A stretch of DNA of 64,000 nt from Actinoalloteichus_B caeruleus (GTDB lineage: Bacteria > Actinomycetota > Actinomycetes > Mycobacteriales > Pseudonocardiaceae), in NCBI RefSeq assembly GCF_000718005.1, contig NZ_JODV01000011.1. One strand, given 5' to 3'. Within the stretch, counting starts at the first letter, position 1. Every line of letters starts with the position of its first letter. The notes beneath the pieces are model-generated. The model was not told where the DNA came from. It made no database searches and saw only the letters and a list, made by a program, of their open reading frames with translations. A program made the translations under genes and the position numbers. Of the stretch, positions 26,721 to 36,183 are shown piece after piece.

Positions 26721-29497
26721 CCACGACCGAGAACTGGCACCCCGAGGCGCCCACGTTCTTCACCTGGTTCGACGTGGAGCAGTGGTTCCGGGACCTGGCG
26801 GCCGAGGGGGAGTGGCCGGAGTGGCTGGTGGAGGTGGACGCCTACTGGGATTCCCTGGAGCTGACGCTCGACCAGCAGGTCACCTTCGGACAGGTCTGGG
26901 ACTACCTCGGCGACACCCTGGGCCGCCTCACCGTCGACCGGGAGGCGGAGCGGCTGCTGCTCGAGGATGGCGGCGTCGACGGTGCGAACGGGCTCGATGT
27001 CGTCCTGACCCGCGCGGCCCCGGACCACGACTCGGGAAGGCGGTATCGCCGGCCGAAGTGGAACGAGAACCGGGTGACCAGGGAGGTCGGTGAGGCACTG
27101 CCACGACCGAACAACGCCGAACTGCCGCACGGCGTCAACGTGGCGGCCTTCCACTCCTTCAAGGGAGGCGTGGGGCGGACCACGCACTGCGTGGCGACCG
27201 CGCGGGCCGTCGCCGCGAGCGGGCAGCGGGTGCTGCTGGTGGACGCCGACCTGGAGGCACCGGGGATCACCTGGATGCTGGAGGCGCAGGGCAACCGCAT
27301 CACCTTCTCCTTCGAGGACTTCCTCGCCCTGCTGCACGGGGCCGACGAACCGGACCGCGCCGTCGCCGTGGCCAGGAGGCACCTCGCCAACCAGGAGATC
27401 GACGGGGTCCTGCTGCTGCCGGCCCGGCGCGACCCGAACCGGACCGAACCACCTCGCCTGGCGCCGGGCGACCTGCTGACCCCCAGCCGCTCCCGCTACT
27501 TCCTCACCGAATCCCTGGCGAGGCTCGCCCACGCACTCGGTGCGGGCACCGCCCTGGTGGACCTGCGCGCCGGGGCGAGCGAGTTGAGCGCGCCGGCGCT
27601 GCTCGACCCCCGCGTGCACCGCGTGTTCGTCACCACGGCCAGCGACCAGTCCGTCCGGGGCACGGTGGCAATGCTGGACGAGGTGCGCCGCCGGGCGCCC
27701 AGCACCGCGGAGGACGACCCGGTCCCGACCGTGATCGTCACCCAGTACCAGAACTCGGTGCACGACGGCGTCGTGGAGGACGCGGCGGCGCGGCTCGCCG
27801 AGGCTGTCACCCGGATCATGAAGGGCGGGGCGGGGGCGGAGGAGGTGGCCGGGGAGGAGGACCCGACCACCGAGCTGCTGGTCACGACACCGCTCCGGAG
27901 TCCGTTCTCGCCGGGGCTGCTGGCGCTCCCCGCCTCCTGGGACGGGGTCGCCGCCGCCAGCGACCGGGCTGGCCTGGGGCGCGTCGTGGCCGGCCTCGCC
28001 GACAACCTCCGTGCCGGGGCCACCCCGGAGCCGGTGGCGGACGTGTCGCCCTCGGATCGGCCCAGCCTGCCGGACCGCCGCCGCTGGTTGGCCGAGCGGG
28101 CCCAGTTGCTGACCTACGCCGAAACCGCGATGAAGCGGGACGAGGATGCCGGTTTCCTCCGTACCAACTCCCTCGTGAACCTGGCCTCGGCGCACCGCAC
28201 CGAGGCCCCGGTCGAGGTGGTCGTGGGGGCGAAGGGGTCCGGGAAGACCTTCACCTTCCTGTCCCTGTGCCGACGGCGGACCTGGGGCGCCTTCGGCGCA
28301 GACCTGGGTGTCCGGGACATCGAGCTGGACGCGGACATCGTTCCGGTCCTGTCCTCCCAGAACCTCACCGATGGCATCGGGCAGGACATCGACGAGATCC
28401 GCCGCTCGGCCGTGAACCGGCTGGCCAGCGTGGAGGGGGCCGAGGTCGAGGTTCCCGCGTGTGACCCCAAGGAGTTCATCGACGAGAAGCTGAAGGAGGA
28501 CCGGACCGACGGCGACTGGCGGCGGATCTGGCTCACCGTCCTCGCCGGCTCGGTGGGGATCCCGGCGGAGCCCGACACCGCCGAGGACTACCTGGTGGAG
28601 CTGGCCCGGAGGCGCAGCGCGATCTTCGTGGTCGACGGCCTGGAGGACCTTTTCCAGGGGATCAGCCGGGAGTCCCGCCAACAGCAGGCGCTCCGGGTGT
28701 TGCTGACCACCTGCATGGAGTGGATGCGCAAGCTCCGGGGCCGGCCGCTCGGGCTGGTCATCTTCGTCCGGCGGGATCTCGTGCGGTACGCCATCACCCA
28801 GAACACGGCGCAGTTCCTCGCGCGTTACCAGCAGTTCGAGCTGCGCTGGGACCAGGTGGAGGCGCTGCGGCTGGTGGCGTGGGTCTGCCATCACTCCCGC
28901 GCGTTGCCGATGGCGAGCGAGGACCTCGTGCAGTCGGCTGGTCACGACGTCCTCTCCGAGCACCTCCTCTCGTTGTGGGGGGAGCGGCTGGGTTCCGCGC
29001 GGAGCAGGGAGGCGGGCTCGCAGGCCTGGTTCCTCGCCGCGTTGTCCGACTTCAACCAGCAGATCCAGGCCCGGGACATCGTCTTCTTCCTCAAGGAGGC
29101 GGCGGAGAAGTCCGCCGACGACCCCGTGCCGACGAAATGGACCGACCGGTTGTTGACGCCGATGTCCATGCGCCGGGCGTTGCCGGCGTGCAGCCGGCAG
29201 AAGATCGAGGCGATCGAGCAGGAGATCTTCGCCATCGAGCCCATCTTCACGCGGATGCGGACCCTCGACCACGAGATGCGGAAGGTGCCGTTCCGGCGGG
29301 AGGACGTCGGGCTGAGCCTGGAGGACATCGCCCTGCTGGAGTCGAACGGGGTGGTGTTCCTCGTGGAGAACGAGTACTGGATGCCCGAGATCTACCGGCA
29401 CGGGCTGAACTTCAAGGCGACCACCCGCCGACCCAGGGTGCTGGGTGTGGCGAAGCTGGTGCGCGGCTCGTCCCCCGGGGGCGCGGGACGGCGCTGA
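26717..29497 (+). CDS. Fused ParA/MinD-like and P-loop ATPase, putative conflict-system NTPase
   Basis: The 926-residue protein has an N-terminal helical region (residues 1-140, Trp-rich), a ParA/MinD-type ATPase with deviant Walker A FKGGVGRTT at about 149-157 and VLLVDADLEAPG near 175, and a second STAND-like P-loop domain with GAKGSGKT at about 503-510 and Walker B IFVVDGLEDLF near 637, followed by a helical and winged-helix-like end. It has no membrane segment. The GTG start sits in AGGAGGGAGGCTCGTGA, overlapping the HEPN stop. Two different NTPase modules in one chain beside a HEPN protein suggest a regulated sensor or switch that controls the nuclease. No exact family name can be given. 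Confidence 0.75.
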   Translation: MTTTENWHPEAPTFFTWFDVEQWFRDLAAEGEWPEWLVEVDAYWDSLELTLDQQVTFGQVWDYLGDTLGRLTVDREAERLLLEDGGVDGANGLDVVLTRAAPDHDSGRRYRRPKWNENRVTREVGEALPRPNNAELPHGVNVAAFHSFKGGVGRTTHCVATARAVAASGQRVLLVDADLEAPGITWMLEAQGNRITFSFEDFLALLHGADEPDRAVAVARRHLANQEIDGVLLLPARRDPNRTEPPRLAPGDLLTPSRSRYFLTESLARLAHALGAGTALVDLRAGASELSAPALLDPRVHRVFVTTASDQSVRGTVAMLDEVRRRAPSTAEDDPVPTVIVTQYQNSVHDGVVEDAAARLAEAVTRIMKGGAGAEEVAGEEDPTTELLVTTPLRSPFSPGLLALPASWDGVAAASDRAGLGRVVAGLADNLRAGATPEPVADVSPSDRPSLPDRRRWLAERAQLLTYAETAMKRDEDAGFLRTNSLVNLASAHRTEAPVEVVVGAKGSGKTFTFLSLCRRRTWGAFGADLGVRDIELDADIVPVLSSQNLTDGIGQDIDEIRRSAVNRLASVEGAEVEVPACDPKEFIDEKLKEDRTDGDWRRIWLTVLAGSVGIPAEPDTAEDYLVELARRRSAIFVVDGLEDLFQGISRESRQQQALRVLLTTCMEWMRKLRGRPLGLVIFVRRDLVRYAITQNTAQFLARYQQFELRWDQVEALRLVAWVCHHSRALPMASEDLVQSAGHDVLSEHLLSLWGERLGSARSREAGSQAWFLAALSDFNQQIQARDIVFFLKEAAEKSADDPVPTKWTDRLLTPMSMRRALPACSRQKIEAIEQEIFAIEPIFTRMRTLDHEMRKVPFRREDVGLSLEDIALLESNGVVFLVENEYWMPEIYRHGLNFKATTRRPRVLGVAKLVRGSSPGGAGRR

Positions 29498-29505
29498 CGG
29501 GAGCG

Positions 29506-29541
29506 GGTGGGAGGGGCGCCGCGCGGGACGCCCCTCCCACC
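29506..29541. terminator. Bidirectional hairpin terminator
   Basis: GGTGGGAGGGGCG pairs perfectly with CGCCCCTCCCACC over a 10-base loop, exactly between the convergent ATPase and Fe-S oxidoreductase genes. Confidence 0.75.
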
Positions 29542-29547
29542 GCCGTC

Positions 29548-31860
29548 TCAGCTCCTGGCGTCCTGGTCGGGCAGTGGCGTGCCGGTCGACGTCTCGTCGG
29601 TGGGCACGTCGGCCCGTCCGTCCGGCGTCGTGCCGGCCCCGTCGCTCCCCTGCCCCCGGCGGACGGCGGAGAGCAGCAGCTGCGCCACGTCGACCACCTC
29701 GACGTTCTCGCCGGCGGTGCCCTCGTTCTGCCGCTGGGTGACGCCGTCGGTGAGCATCACCCGGCAGAACGGGCATCCGGTGGCGATCTTGGAGGGGGCG
29801 GTGCCCAGCGCCTCGTCGACCCGGTCCACGTTGATCCGCTTGCCGATGCGCTCCTCCATCCACATCCGGGCGCCGCCGGCCCCGCAGCACATCGACCGGT
29901 CGGCGTGCCGGGGCATCTCCCGGAGGGAGGCGCCGGAGGCGCCGACCAGCTCGCGGGGCGGCGAGTACACCTGGTTGTGGCGGCCCAGGTAGCAGGGGTC
30001 GTGGTAGGTGACGTCCTCGGCGATGGGGGCCACCGGGGTGAGCCGCCGTTCGCGGACGAGCCGGTTCAGCAACTGGGTGTGGTGGACGACCTCGTAGTTC
30101 CCACCGAGTTCCGAGTACTCGTTGGCGAGGCTGTTGAAGCAGTGCGCGCAGGTGGCGACGATCTTGCGCCGGCCGGCCGGGCGGCCCTCGAAGACGCCGT
30201 TGAGCACCTCGACGTTCTGTTGGGCGAGCATCTGGAACAGGAACTCGTTGCCGGCCCGTCGCGCCGGGTCGCCGGTGCAGCTCTCCTCCGGTCCGAGCAC
30301 CACGTACTTCACGCCGGCGGTGTGCAGGAGTTCCGCGACCGCCCTGGTGGTCTTCTTGGCGCGGTCCTCGAAGGCCCCGGCGCAGCCGACCCAGTACAGG
30401 TACTCCACGTCGTCGGCGAGCTCGCCGTCGAACACGGGGACCTCGAAGTCGAGGTCCTCGGTCCAGGCGAGGCGGTCCTTGGCGTTCTGGCCCCAGGGGT
30501 TGCCCTTGTTCTCCAGGTTCTTGAACATGCCGCCGAGCTCGGTGGGGAAGTTCGACTCGATGAGCACCTGGTAGCGGCGCATGTCGACGATGTGGTCGAC
30601 GTGCTCGATGTCCACCGGGCACTGCTCGACGCAGGCCCCGCAGGTGGTGCAGGACCACAGCACCTCGGGGTCGATGACTCCGCCGAGTTCGCCGTTCTCG
30701 CCCGGTTCCCCGACGAGGGGCCGGTCGGCCTCGGCGAGGGCGAGGGCGTCGATGCCGGCGAGGCGGGCCTCGGCGCCGTCGCCGGTGATGCCGACCTCGT
30801 CGCCGGCCATGTCCTTCCGGCCGCCGGCCATCAGGTAGGGGGCCTTGGCGTAGGCGTGGTCGCGGAGGGCGGTGATGACGAGCTTGGGGGAGAGGGGTTT
30901 GCCGGTGTTCCAGGCGGGGCACTGGGACTGGCAGCGCCCGCACTCGGTGCAGGTGGTGAAGTCCAGCCAGCCCTTCCAGGTGAAGTCCTCGACCTTGCCG
31001 GCCCCGAAGGTGTCGGTGTCCGGGTCGGCCTCCTCCAGGTCGAGGGGCTTGCCGTCGCTCATCATCGGTCGCAGCGCGCCGAGGGCCTGGCCGCCTTCGG
31101 GTTCCCGCTTGAAGTAGATGTTGACGAAGGCCGCGAACCGGTGCCAGGCGACGCCCATCGTGATGTTCCTGGCGACGACGACGAACCACAGCATCGAGAC
31201 GAGGACCTTCGCCGTGGCGACGAGCAGGACCCCGGTTTCGAGGGCGCCGGTCGAGGCACCGGAGAAGGCCAGGACCAGGGGGTAGCTGGCCAGGAAGCTC
31301 GCGGAGTAGGAGTCGGCGCCGAGCAGCGCGCCTTCGAGGCCCCGGAGCAGCAGCACGCACAGCGGGATCACGAGGATCACCGCTTCGACGAAGTAGGCCT
31401 GCCGGAAGTTGGACCCGGCGAAGCGGGACACGCGGTCGGGGCGGCGCGGGTGGTTGAGCTGCCGGATCACGATCAGCGTGAGAATGCCGATCAGGGTGGC
31501 CGCGGCGAAGAACTCGATCACGACCTCGAAGACGATCCAGTGCCCGATCAGCGGCAACGCGAAGGTGGGGTCGAAGAGCTGGCCGTACCCGGTGGCGAGG
31601 GTGGGGACGAGGAGGACGAAGCCGGCCGCGACGAACCAGTGCGCGGCACCGACGACGCCCCACTTCAGCATCCGGGTGTGGCCGAGTGCCTCGGTCAGCA
31701 TGGTGCGCAGCCGGGCCCCCCACGGTCCGTTCCTCGTCGGGTCCGGTTGCCCGAGGCGGATCGTCTTGACCATGCGGGTGATGGCGCGCACGAACAGGGT
31801 GACGGCGTACGCCGTGGCGGCGAGGCAGATCGCCACGAGGGTGAGCTGGAGAGCGCCCAT
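29548..31860 (-). CDS. Membrane-bound (Fe-S) oxidoreductase, HdrD/GlpC-like
   Basis: The 770-residue product has about five N-terminal membrane helices like a NarI/HdrE cytochrome subunit, two 4Fe-4S binding motifs (CTECGRCQSQCPAWNTGKP near residue 305 and CTTCGACVEQCPVDIEHVDH near 405), and a C-terminal pair of CCG domains (SCTGDPARRAGNEF, CAHCFNSLANEY, DPCYLGRHN, MCCGAGGARMW) that bind special [4Fe-4S] clusters in heterodisulfide reductase-type enzymes. Such fusions are widespread in actinobacteria and probably pass electrons between the quinone pool and an unknown partner. ATG at 31860 has GGAGG upstream and a TAGGCT promoter box about 40 bases away. Confidence 0.9.
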   Translation of the reverse strand: MGALQLTLVAICLAATAYAVTLFVRAITRMVKTIRLGQPDPTRNGPWGARLRTMLTEALGHTRMLKWGVVGAAHWFVAAGFVLLVPTLATGYGQLFDPTFALPLIGHWIVFEVVIEFFAAATLIGILTLIVIRQLNHPRRPDRVSRFAGSNFRQAYFVEAVILVIPLCVLLLRGLEGALLGADSYSASFLASYPLVLAFSGASTGALETGVLLVATAKVLVSMLWFVVVARNITMGVAWHRFAAFVNIYFKREPEGGQALGALRPMMSDGKPLDLEEADPDTDTFGAGKVEDFTWKGWLDFTTCTECGRCQSQCPAWNTGKPLSPKLVITALRDHAYAKAPYLMAGGRKDMAGDEVGITGDGAEARLAGIDALALAEADRPLVGEPGENGELGGVIDPEVLWSCTTCGACVEQCPVDIEHVDHIVDMRRYQVLIESNFPTELGGMFKNLENKGNPWGQNAKDRLAWTEDLDFEVPVFDGELADDVEYLYWVGCAGAFEDRAKKTTRAVAELLHTAGVKYVVLGPEESCTGDPARRAGNEFLFQMLAQQNVEVLNGVFEGRPAGRRKIVATCAHCFNSLANEYSELGGNYEVVHHTQLLNRLVRERRLTPVAPIAEDVTYHDPCYLGRHNQVYSPPRELVGASGASLREMPRHADRSMCCGAGGARMWMEERIGKRINVDRVDEALGTAPSKIATGCPFCRVMLTDGVTQRQNEGTAGENVEVVDVAQLLLSAVRRGQGSDGAGTTPDGRADVPTDETSTGTPLPDQDARS

Positions 31861-31986
31861 GCTTCCGGCCTCCTGATCGGGACTGTTCCCCGCAGCCTAG
31901 ACCAGGTTACCGGCCGGTAATAACTCCTGGCGCTGTCGGTGTGCCCAGTTTTCGCGGCCTCCGACCGTGCGGCCGTGCATAATATG

Positions 31987-31998
31987 GAACAAATGTTC
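31987..31998. promoter_or_regulatory. Operator-like palindrome before the SMR gene
   Basis: GAACA-AA-TGTTC lies in an AT-rich patch (ATAATATGGAAC) 20 bases before the exporter start, overlapping the probable -10 region, and is a good binding site for the TetR protein encoded downstream. Confidence 0.6.
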
Positions 31999-32017
31999 TG
32001 ATAGTTAGGGGGTTCGC

Positions 32018-32422
32018 ATGGTCTACCTGCTGCTCGCCGTCGCGATCGCCGCCGAGGTGACCGCGACGGTCGCCCTCCGCTTCTCCGAGGGCTTCTCCCG
32101 CCTGATCCCCTCGATCATCGTGGTGGTGGGCTATGTGATCGCCTTCCGTACGCTGGCCGAGGTGCTGAAGCGGGGGATGCCGATCGGCACCGCCTACGCG
32201 ATGTGGGCCGGGATCGGGGTGGCCGCCGTCGCCGTGATCGGGGCGCTGTTCCTCGGTGAACAGCTGACGCTGGTCAAGATCGCCGGCCTGGTCCTCGTGG
32301 TGGGAGGTGTCGTGCTCCTCGAACTCGGGGGCGGGCACGGCGACCCCGGGGCGTCGTCCTCGGTCGCCACCGAGGCGGACCTGGACACGGGCGGGAACGG
32401 AAGGGCGGGAGCGCAGGGGTGA
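32018..32422 (+). CDS. SMR-family multidrug exporter (EmrE/QacE type)
   Basis: The 134-residue product has four membrane helices in the first 105 residues: YLLLAVAIAAEVTATVALRFSEGF with the essential Glu near residue 12, then IPSIIVVVGYVIAF, GTAYAMWAGIGVAAVAVIGALFLGE and VKIAGLVLVVGGVVLLEL. The last 30 residues are a hydrophilic tail. The ATG has AGGGGG seven bases upstream. It is a proton-coupled exporter of cationic drugs and overlaps the TetR gene by four bases. Confidence 0.93.
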   Translation: MVYLLLAVAIAAEVTATVALRFSEGFSRLIPSIIVVVGYVIAFRTLAEVLKRGMPIGTAYAMWAGIGVAAVAVIGALFLGEQLTLVKIAGLVLVVGGVVLLELGGGHGDPGASSSVATEADLDTGGNGRAGAQG

Positions 32423-33000
32423 CGGCGGAGTCGCGGGACGGACGGGTGGCCAGGGGTGACCGGCGCCGTGCGCTGATCGTCGCCGCCGCCGTCCGGGTGG
32501 TCGAACGGGAGGGCGTGGCCGGGCTGACCCACCGCGCGGTGGCCGCGGAGGCCGGCGTGTCGCCGACCTCGACGGCCTACCACTTCGCGACCGTGGACGA
32601 CCTCATGGTCGGCGCGCTCCGGGCATCGGTGGAGGACAGCGCGGGCGGTCTGCTCGACCAGGTGCGGCGGACCGCGACCGATCCGGTCCGTGCCCTGGCC
32701 GACTACGTCACCGTCCACCGGGGGCGGGCCATCGCCGAGTACGAGCTGTACCTCCAGGCGGCCCGCCGGCCCGCGCTCCGCCCGATCGCCAGACAGTGGT
32801 TGGACGCCCTCTCCGAGGTGCTCCGACCGGTGGTACCGGACGAGACGGCCCGGCGCGCCCTGGTGGCGACCGTGGACGGCCTGCTGTTGCAGTCCCTGCT
32901 GTCGGACGAGCCGCCGAGTGAGGCGGAGATGCGCGCGCTGCTCGGGCACGTCGTGCGGGTCAGCGGCTCCGACACCGGACCGGCCGCGCCCCACGGTTGA
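32419..33000 (+). CDS. TetR-family regulator of the SMR exporter
   Basis: The 193-residue product has a basic start, a TetR helix-turn-helix (LTHRAVAAEAGVSPTSTAYHFATVDDLM, residues about 35-62) and a C-terminal dimer domain. Its GTG overlaps the exporter stop, so both are made from one mRNA and the repressor controls its own operon through the palindrome at 31987-31998 (inference). Confidence 0.9.
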   Translation: MTAESRDGRVARGDRRRALIVAAAVRVVEREGVAGLTHRAVAAEAGVSPTSTAYHFATVDDLMVGALRASVEDSAGGLLDQVRRTATDPVRALADYVTVHRGRAIAEYELYLQAARRPALRPIARQWLDALSEVLRPVVPDETARRALVATVDGLLLQSLLSDEPPSEAEMRALLGHVVRVSGSDTGPAAPHG

Positions 33001-33125
33001 CCGCCCCCTCACCGTTGACCGAGTCGGACGGTTGACCGGGCCGCAATCGGTTCCCCCGAGCCTGGTGGGCCGGCCGGGAGCTGCCGGCCAGGGCGGGGGC
33101 CCTCCGCCGGGGCGGGGCCGAGGGG

Positions 33126-34088
33126 TCAGGGCGCGGTCGACCCGGTGCGGCCGTGGGGCCGGGGGCGGTCGCCGCCGCCCGCCCGGCGCGCCCGGTAGGC
33201 ACGCTGCTGGCAGGCACGCGAGCAGTAGCTGCGGCGCCGGCCGGTCGGCGCGAGGACCAGTTCGGCTCCGCAGCTGAGGCACCGCGAGTGGTTCCGGGGG
33301 ACGACCGTCCCCGTCGCGGAGCCAGGTTCCAGCGCCTCCCGCGACAGCGCCTCCCGCGACTGGGACTCCTGGGCGGCGACCAGGGACTCGACGCCGTCCA
33401 GCAGCCTTGCCAGACCGAGTTCGAACGCCGACCGGGGCTCGGGGGACGCTCCGGCCGCCGCCATCTTCGCCAGGTTCGGGTAGTTGGTCAGGTCGAAGCG
33501 TCGCCAGAACGGCGAGCCCGCTGACCGCCAGCCGTTCTCCCAGGTGCCCGCACCCTCCACCGACAGCCTGGCGGAACCCCGGACATAGCCGTCCACGGCC
33601 TGGGCCAGGTTGACCAGCTCGTCCTCCGGTAGCCCCGTCGCCAGCAGGACGTCCAACGCGGCCTCGTGGGCCGCGAGCATGTTGGGCCCGGGAACCGCCC
33701 GGTGCGTGGAGATCTCCAGGACCCAGGGGTGGCGGTGGTAGAACTCCCAGTCCTGGCGGGCACGGGCCTCCAACCGCACCCGCCAGCCACCGGCCAGGTC
33801 GTAGAAGAGCGAGAGCTCCCCGTACGCGCGGTCCACCATCACGTCCACCAGGTCGTCCCTGCTGGGGACGTGGCGGTACAGCGACATCGCCGTGAAACCG
33901 AGCCTGGTCGCGACGGCGCGCATCGACACCGCCGCCAGCCCACCCACGTCGGCCATGCCGATCGCGGTCTCCGCGATCCGTTCCCGCGTCAACCGAGGTC
34001 GACGGCCACGGTCGGAGTCGCCGGTGGTCCCCCACAACAGCGCCATGCCGTGCGCGAACGTCTCCTGGTTCGTGCTCTTCGCCGCCAT
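33126..34088 (-). CDS. TetR-family regulator with a C-terminal zinc-binding tail
   Basis: The 320-residue protein is long for TetR. Residues about 30-80 hold the helix-turn-helix (MRAVATRLGFTAMSLYRHVPSRDDLVDVM) and residues 80-240 the TetR_C-like sensor domain. After a linker of repeated SREALSREAL there is a ribbon with CLSCGAELVLAP and SYCSRACQQRAYRARR, four cysteines followed by a basic helix, as in MYM/CGNR-like zinc fingers. The tail may add DNA or RNA contact or redox/metal sensing. The promoter holds a GTATGTATAC motif near 34119. Confidence 0.85.
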   Translation of the reverse strand: MAAKSTNQETFAHGMALLWGTTGDSDRGRRPRLTRERIAETAIGMADVGGLAAVSMRAVATRLGFTAMSLYRHVPSRDDLVDVMVDRAYGELSLFYDLAGGWRVRLEARARQDWEFYHRHPWVLEISTHRAVPGPNMLAAHEAALDVLLATGLPEDELVNLAQAVDGYVRGSARLSVEGAGTWENGWRSAGSPFWRRFDLTNYPNLAKMAAAGASPEPRSAFELGLARLLDGVESLVAAQESQSREALSREALEPGSATGTVVPRNHSRCLSCGAELVLAPTGRRRSYCSRACQQRAYRARRAGGGDRPRPHGRTGSTAP

Positions 34089-34923
34089 CCCACGTCCACC
34101 GGTCCTCGACGATTACCCGGAGTATGTATACAGCCCACACCCGTGGTGTACGGCGCACACCTCCGCCCTCGGCGCGTCCCGTCGGCTTCGGCGTCGACTT
34201 GCGCCGCTGAGGCGGGGGCGGTGCGGATTCGGCCGGGGAACGCGGACGCGACGGCGTTCCCGATTCCTGGCGAGCGGGGTGAACCGGAGCGGGGAGGCGA
34301 TTTCCCCGAACGTCGAGGCGGCGCGGGTTGGTTTTCCCTCACCCGGCGGACGCCAGCGCACGCGCGATGCGTGGATGGTCGTCGGAAACCCGATCCCGCC
34401 GTCGTCCGCACGGGCGCTACCACGGCGGCGCGTCGGCCGCCACCGCGCGAACCGGGCCTGGTCAGCCGGTGGAAGGATGGCGTCTAGCTCGTCGGAGGGA
34501 GCCAGGCCACGCGCCGCCGAGGGGCGGCATCCCGCCACTCGGCTTCGAATGCCCACGGGCGGGAAGGGTGTCCCGCCCGCTTCCCGTGCCGGCGAGGAAG
34601 CGAGAAGGCCCGAGGAGTGGCATCGCTCCGGAGTGGGCTCATCATTCCTCGTGGGGCGAATGCGGAGTCGGCCGACGGCGGAAAGGGAAGGAGAATTCGC
34701 CGGATCAAGGGGCGGGCCTCGGTGGAATGGGAACAGGCTCGGCTCGCTGCTTTCTCCGGGCGATCGGCGCGTGACGGAACCGGACGCCGGGTTCCCTCAC
34801 GCCGCCGGGGAGCGCCGGTGGCGTCCTGGCGCGGCGTCGGAGCGCCGAGACTGGCGACAGCGGGCGGGCACAGCCCCGTGACCTGGTCGTTCCTCCCGGC
34901 GGCTCCGAACGGGACGCCGATGT
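34089..34923. other. Intergenic stretch, no gene seen
   Basis: About 835 bases. Open frames here give Arg/Pro-rich translations with no recognisable domain or ribosome-binding site. The left end carries the promoter of the TetR/zinc-tail gene (AGTATGTATACAGC). The GC content and short-word makeup look somewhat less biased than in neighbouring genes. A decayed gene is possible. Confidence 0.4.
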
Positions 34924-35742
34924 TCAGGTGGAGGCGAGCGAGGCCAGGGCGTCGAGCCTGCGCAGGGTCTCGTCACGCCCCGCCGTCTCCAGGTCGAACA
35001 GGCACCGGCCCACGCCGGCCTCGGCCAGCTCGGAGATCGTCGCGGGGTCGTCGGGAGTGCCGAAGACGGTCACCGGCAGGTCCCTCCCGGCCTTCGCCCG
35101 GACCTCGGTGACGCGGGCCGCCAGTCGTGGCGTGTTGGCCCGGGGCAGCCATCCGTCCCCGTACTCGGCCAACCGGCGGAGCGCCGCCCGGCTCTCGCCG
35201 CCCACGTAGATCGGCGGATGCGGCGTCTGGACCGGCTTGGGCCACTGGTAGATCGGGTCGAGGTCGACGTGCTCGCCGTGGAACTCGGCCAGTTCCTCGG
35301 TCCAGATGCGCCGGATGGCCAGCACCCGCTCGTCGAGGAGGGCGCCCCTGGTGGCCGGGTCGGTGCCGTGGTTGCGCATCTCCTCCTTGTTCCAGCCGCC
35401 GCCGACGCCCAGGATCGCCCTGCCGTCGGAGATGAGGTCCAGGCTGCTGACCTCCTTGGCGGTGTGGATCGGGTCCCGTTGCGGGATCAGCGCGATCCCG
35501 GTGGCGAGCACGAGCCGCCGGGTGACGGCGGCGGCCGCGCTGAGCACCACGAAGGGGTCGAGGGTGCGGTAGTACTTGCGTGGGAGCTCACCGCCCTCCG
35601 GATAGGGGCTCTCCCGGCTTGCCGGGATGTGGGAGTGCTCGGCGAGGAACAACGCGTCGAAGCCGCGCTCCTCCAGGGCGGTGGCCAGGTCGACGGGGCG
35701 GATGCTCTCGTCCGTGACGAAGGTGGAGACTCCGAACTTCAT
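34924..35742 (-). CDS. LLM-class F420-dependent oxidoreductase
   Basis: The 272-residue product has the luciferase-like TIM-barrel fold: start MKFGVSTFVTDESIRPVDLA, FDALFLAEHSHIPAS, the LATGIALIPQRDPIHTAKEVSSLDLISDGRAILGVGGGWNKEEMRNHG block typical of F420-dependent members, and PIYVGGESRAALRRLAEYGDGWLP. It likely uses reduced cofactor F420 for hydride transfer to an unknown substrate. ATG at 35742 is supported by homology, although the AAGG upstream is unusually close. Confidence 0.9.
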   Translation of the reverse strand: MKFGVSTFVTDESIRPVDLATALEERGFDALFLAEHSHIPASRESPYPEGGELPRKYYRTLDPFVVLSAAAAVTRRLVLATGIALIPQRDPIHTAKEVSSLDLISDGRAILGVGGGWNKEEMRNHGTDPATRGALLDERVLAIRRIWTEELAEFHGEHVDLDPIYQWPKPVQTPHPPIYVGGESRAALRRLAEYGDGWLPRANTPRLAARVTEVRAKAGRDLPVTVFGTPDDPATISELAEAGVGRCLFDLETAGRDETLRRLDALASLAST

Positions 35743-36183
35743 CCTTCGAGGGAAACACGATCCGCCCGGCGGCGCCGATGTCCACGAGGACGAGCTGATC
35801 CGTGCCAGCACCGGCGGCGGTCCGCGGGTGTCAGCTCGCCGCCCGGACGTCGCGACCAGGGCCGGACGGGCGCGCGCTGGCGGTGAGGGGCGGCCCGAGG
35901 CGGACGGGCAGCCCGACGCCCGTCCTGGTGCTCGCGAGTCGAACGCCGGCATGCCCGACGGTCGCCCGACACCGACACCGACACCGACACCTGGCCCGGC
36001 GCTGCTGCTGTCGGCGCCCTCGCCGGTTCTCGCCGAAGCGGTCGGGGGATGCGCGTCCTGGGACCACCGGTCGCCCGGACCCCGGTGGTCGCGTGGGGGC
36101 CCGGGTGGCAGGCGAGGCTGGGGCGAGTCCCACCAGCACGACGTCGAGGTGCTGCGCCACCCGGGGACGGCCAGCCGCTGGTG
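35743..36183. other. Intergenic stretch with a short hexamer repeat
   Basis: No supported gene. The only notable feature is a short tandem run of the hexamer GACACC (about four copies near 35967-35990). Confidence 0.4.

Noticed and set aside
26552..31723. A 1,723-aa minus-strand reading frame across the ParA-like gene and Fe-S gene
   Set aside because: It is antisense to the ParA-like ATPase and in the wrong frame for the Fe-S protein; the translation is His/Arg/Gly-rich with no domains.
34113..34556. A 147-aa minus-strand reading frame between TetR and the LLM gene
   Set aside because: No ribosome-binding site, no recognisable domain and an Arg-rich composition typical of non-coding GC-rich DNA.
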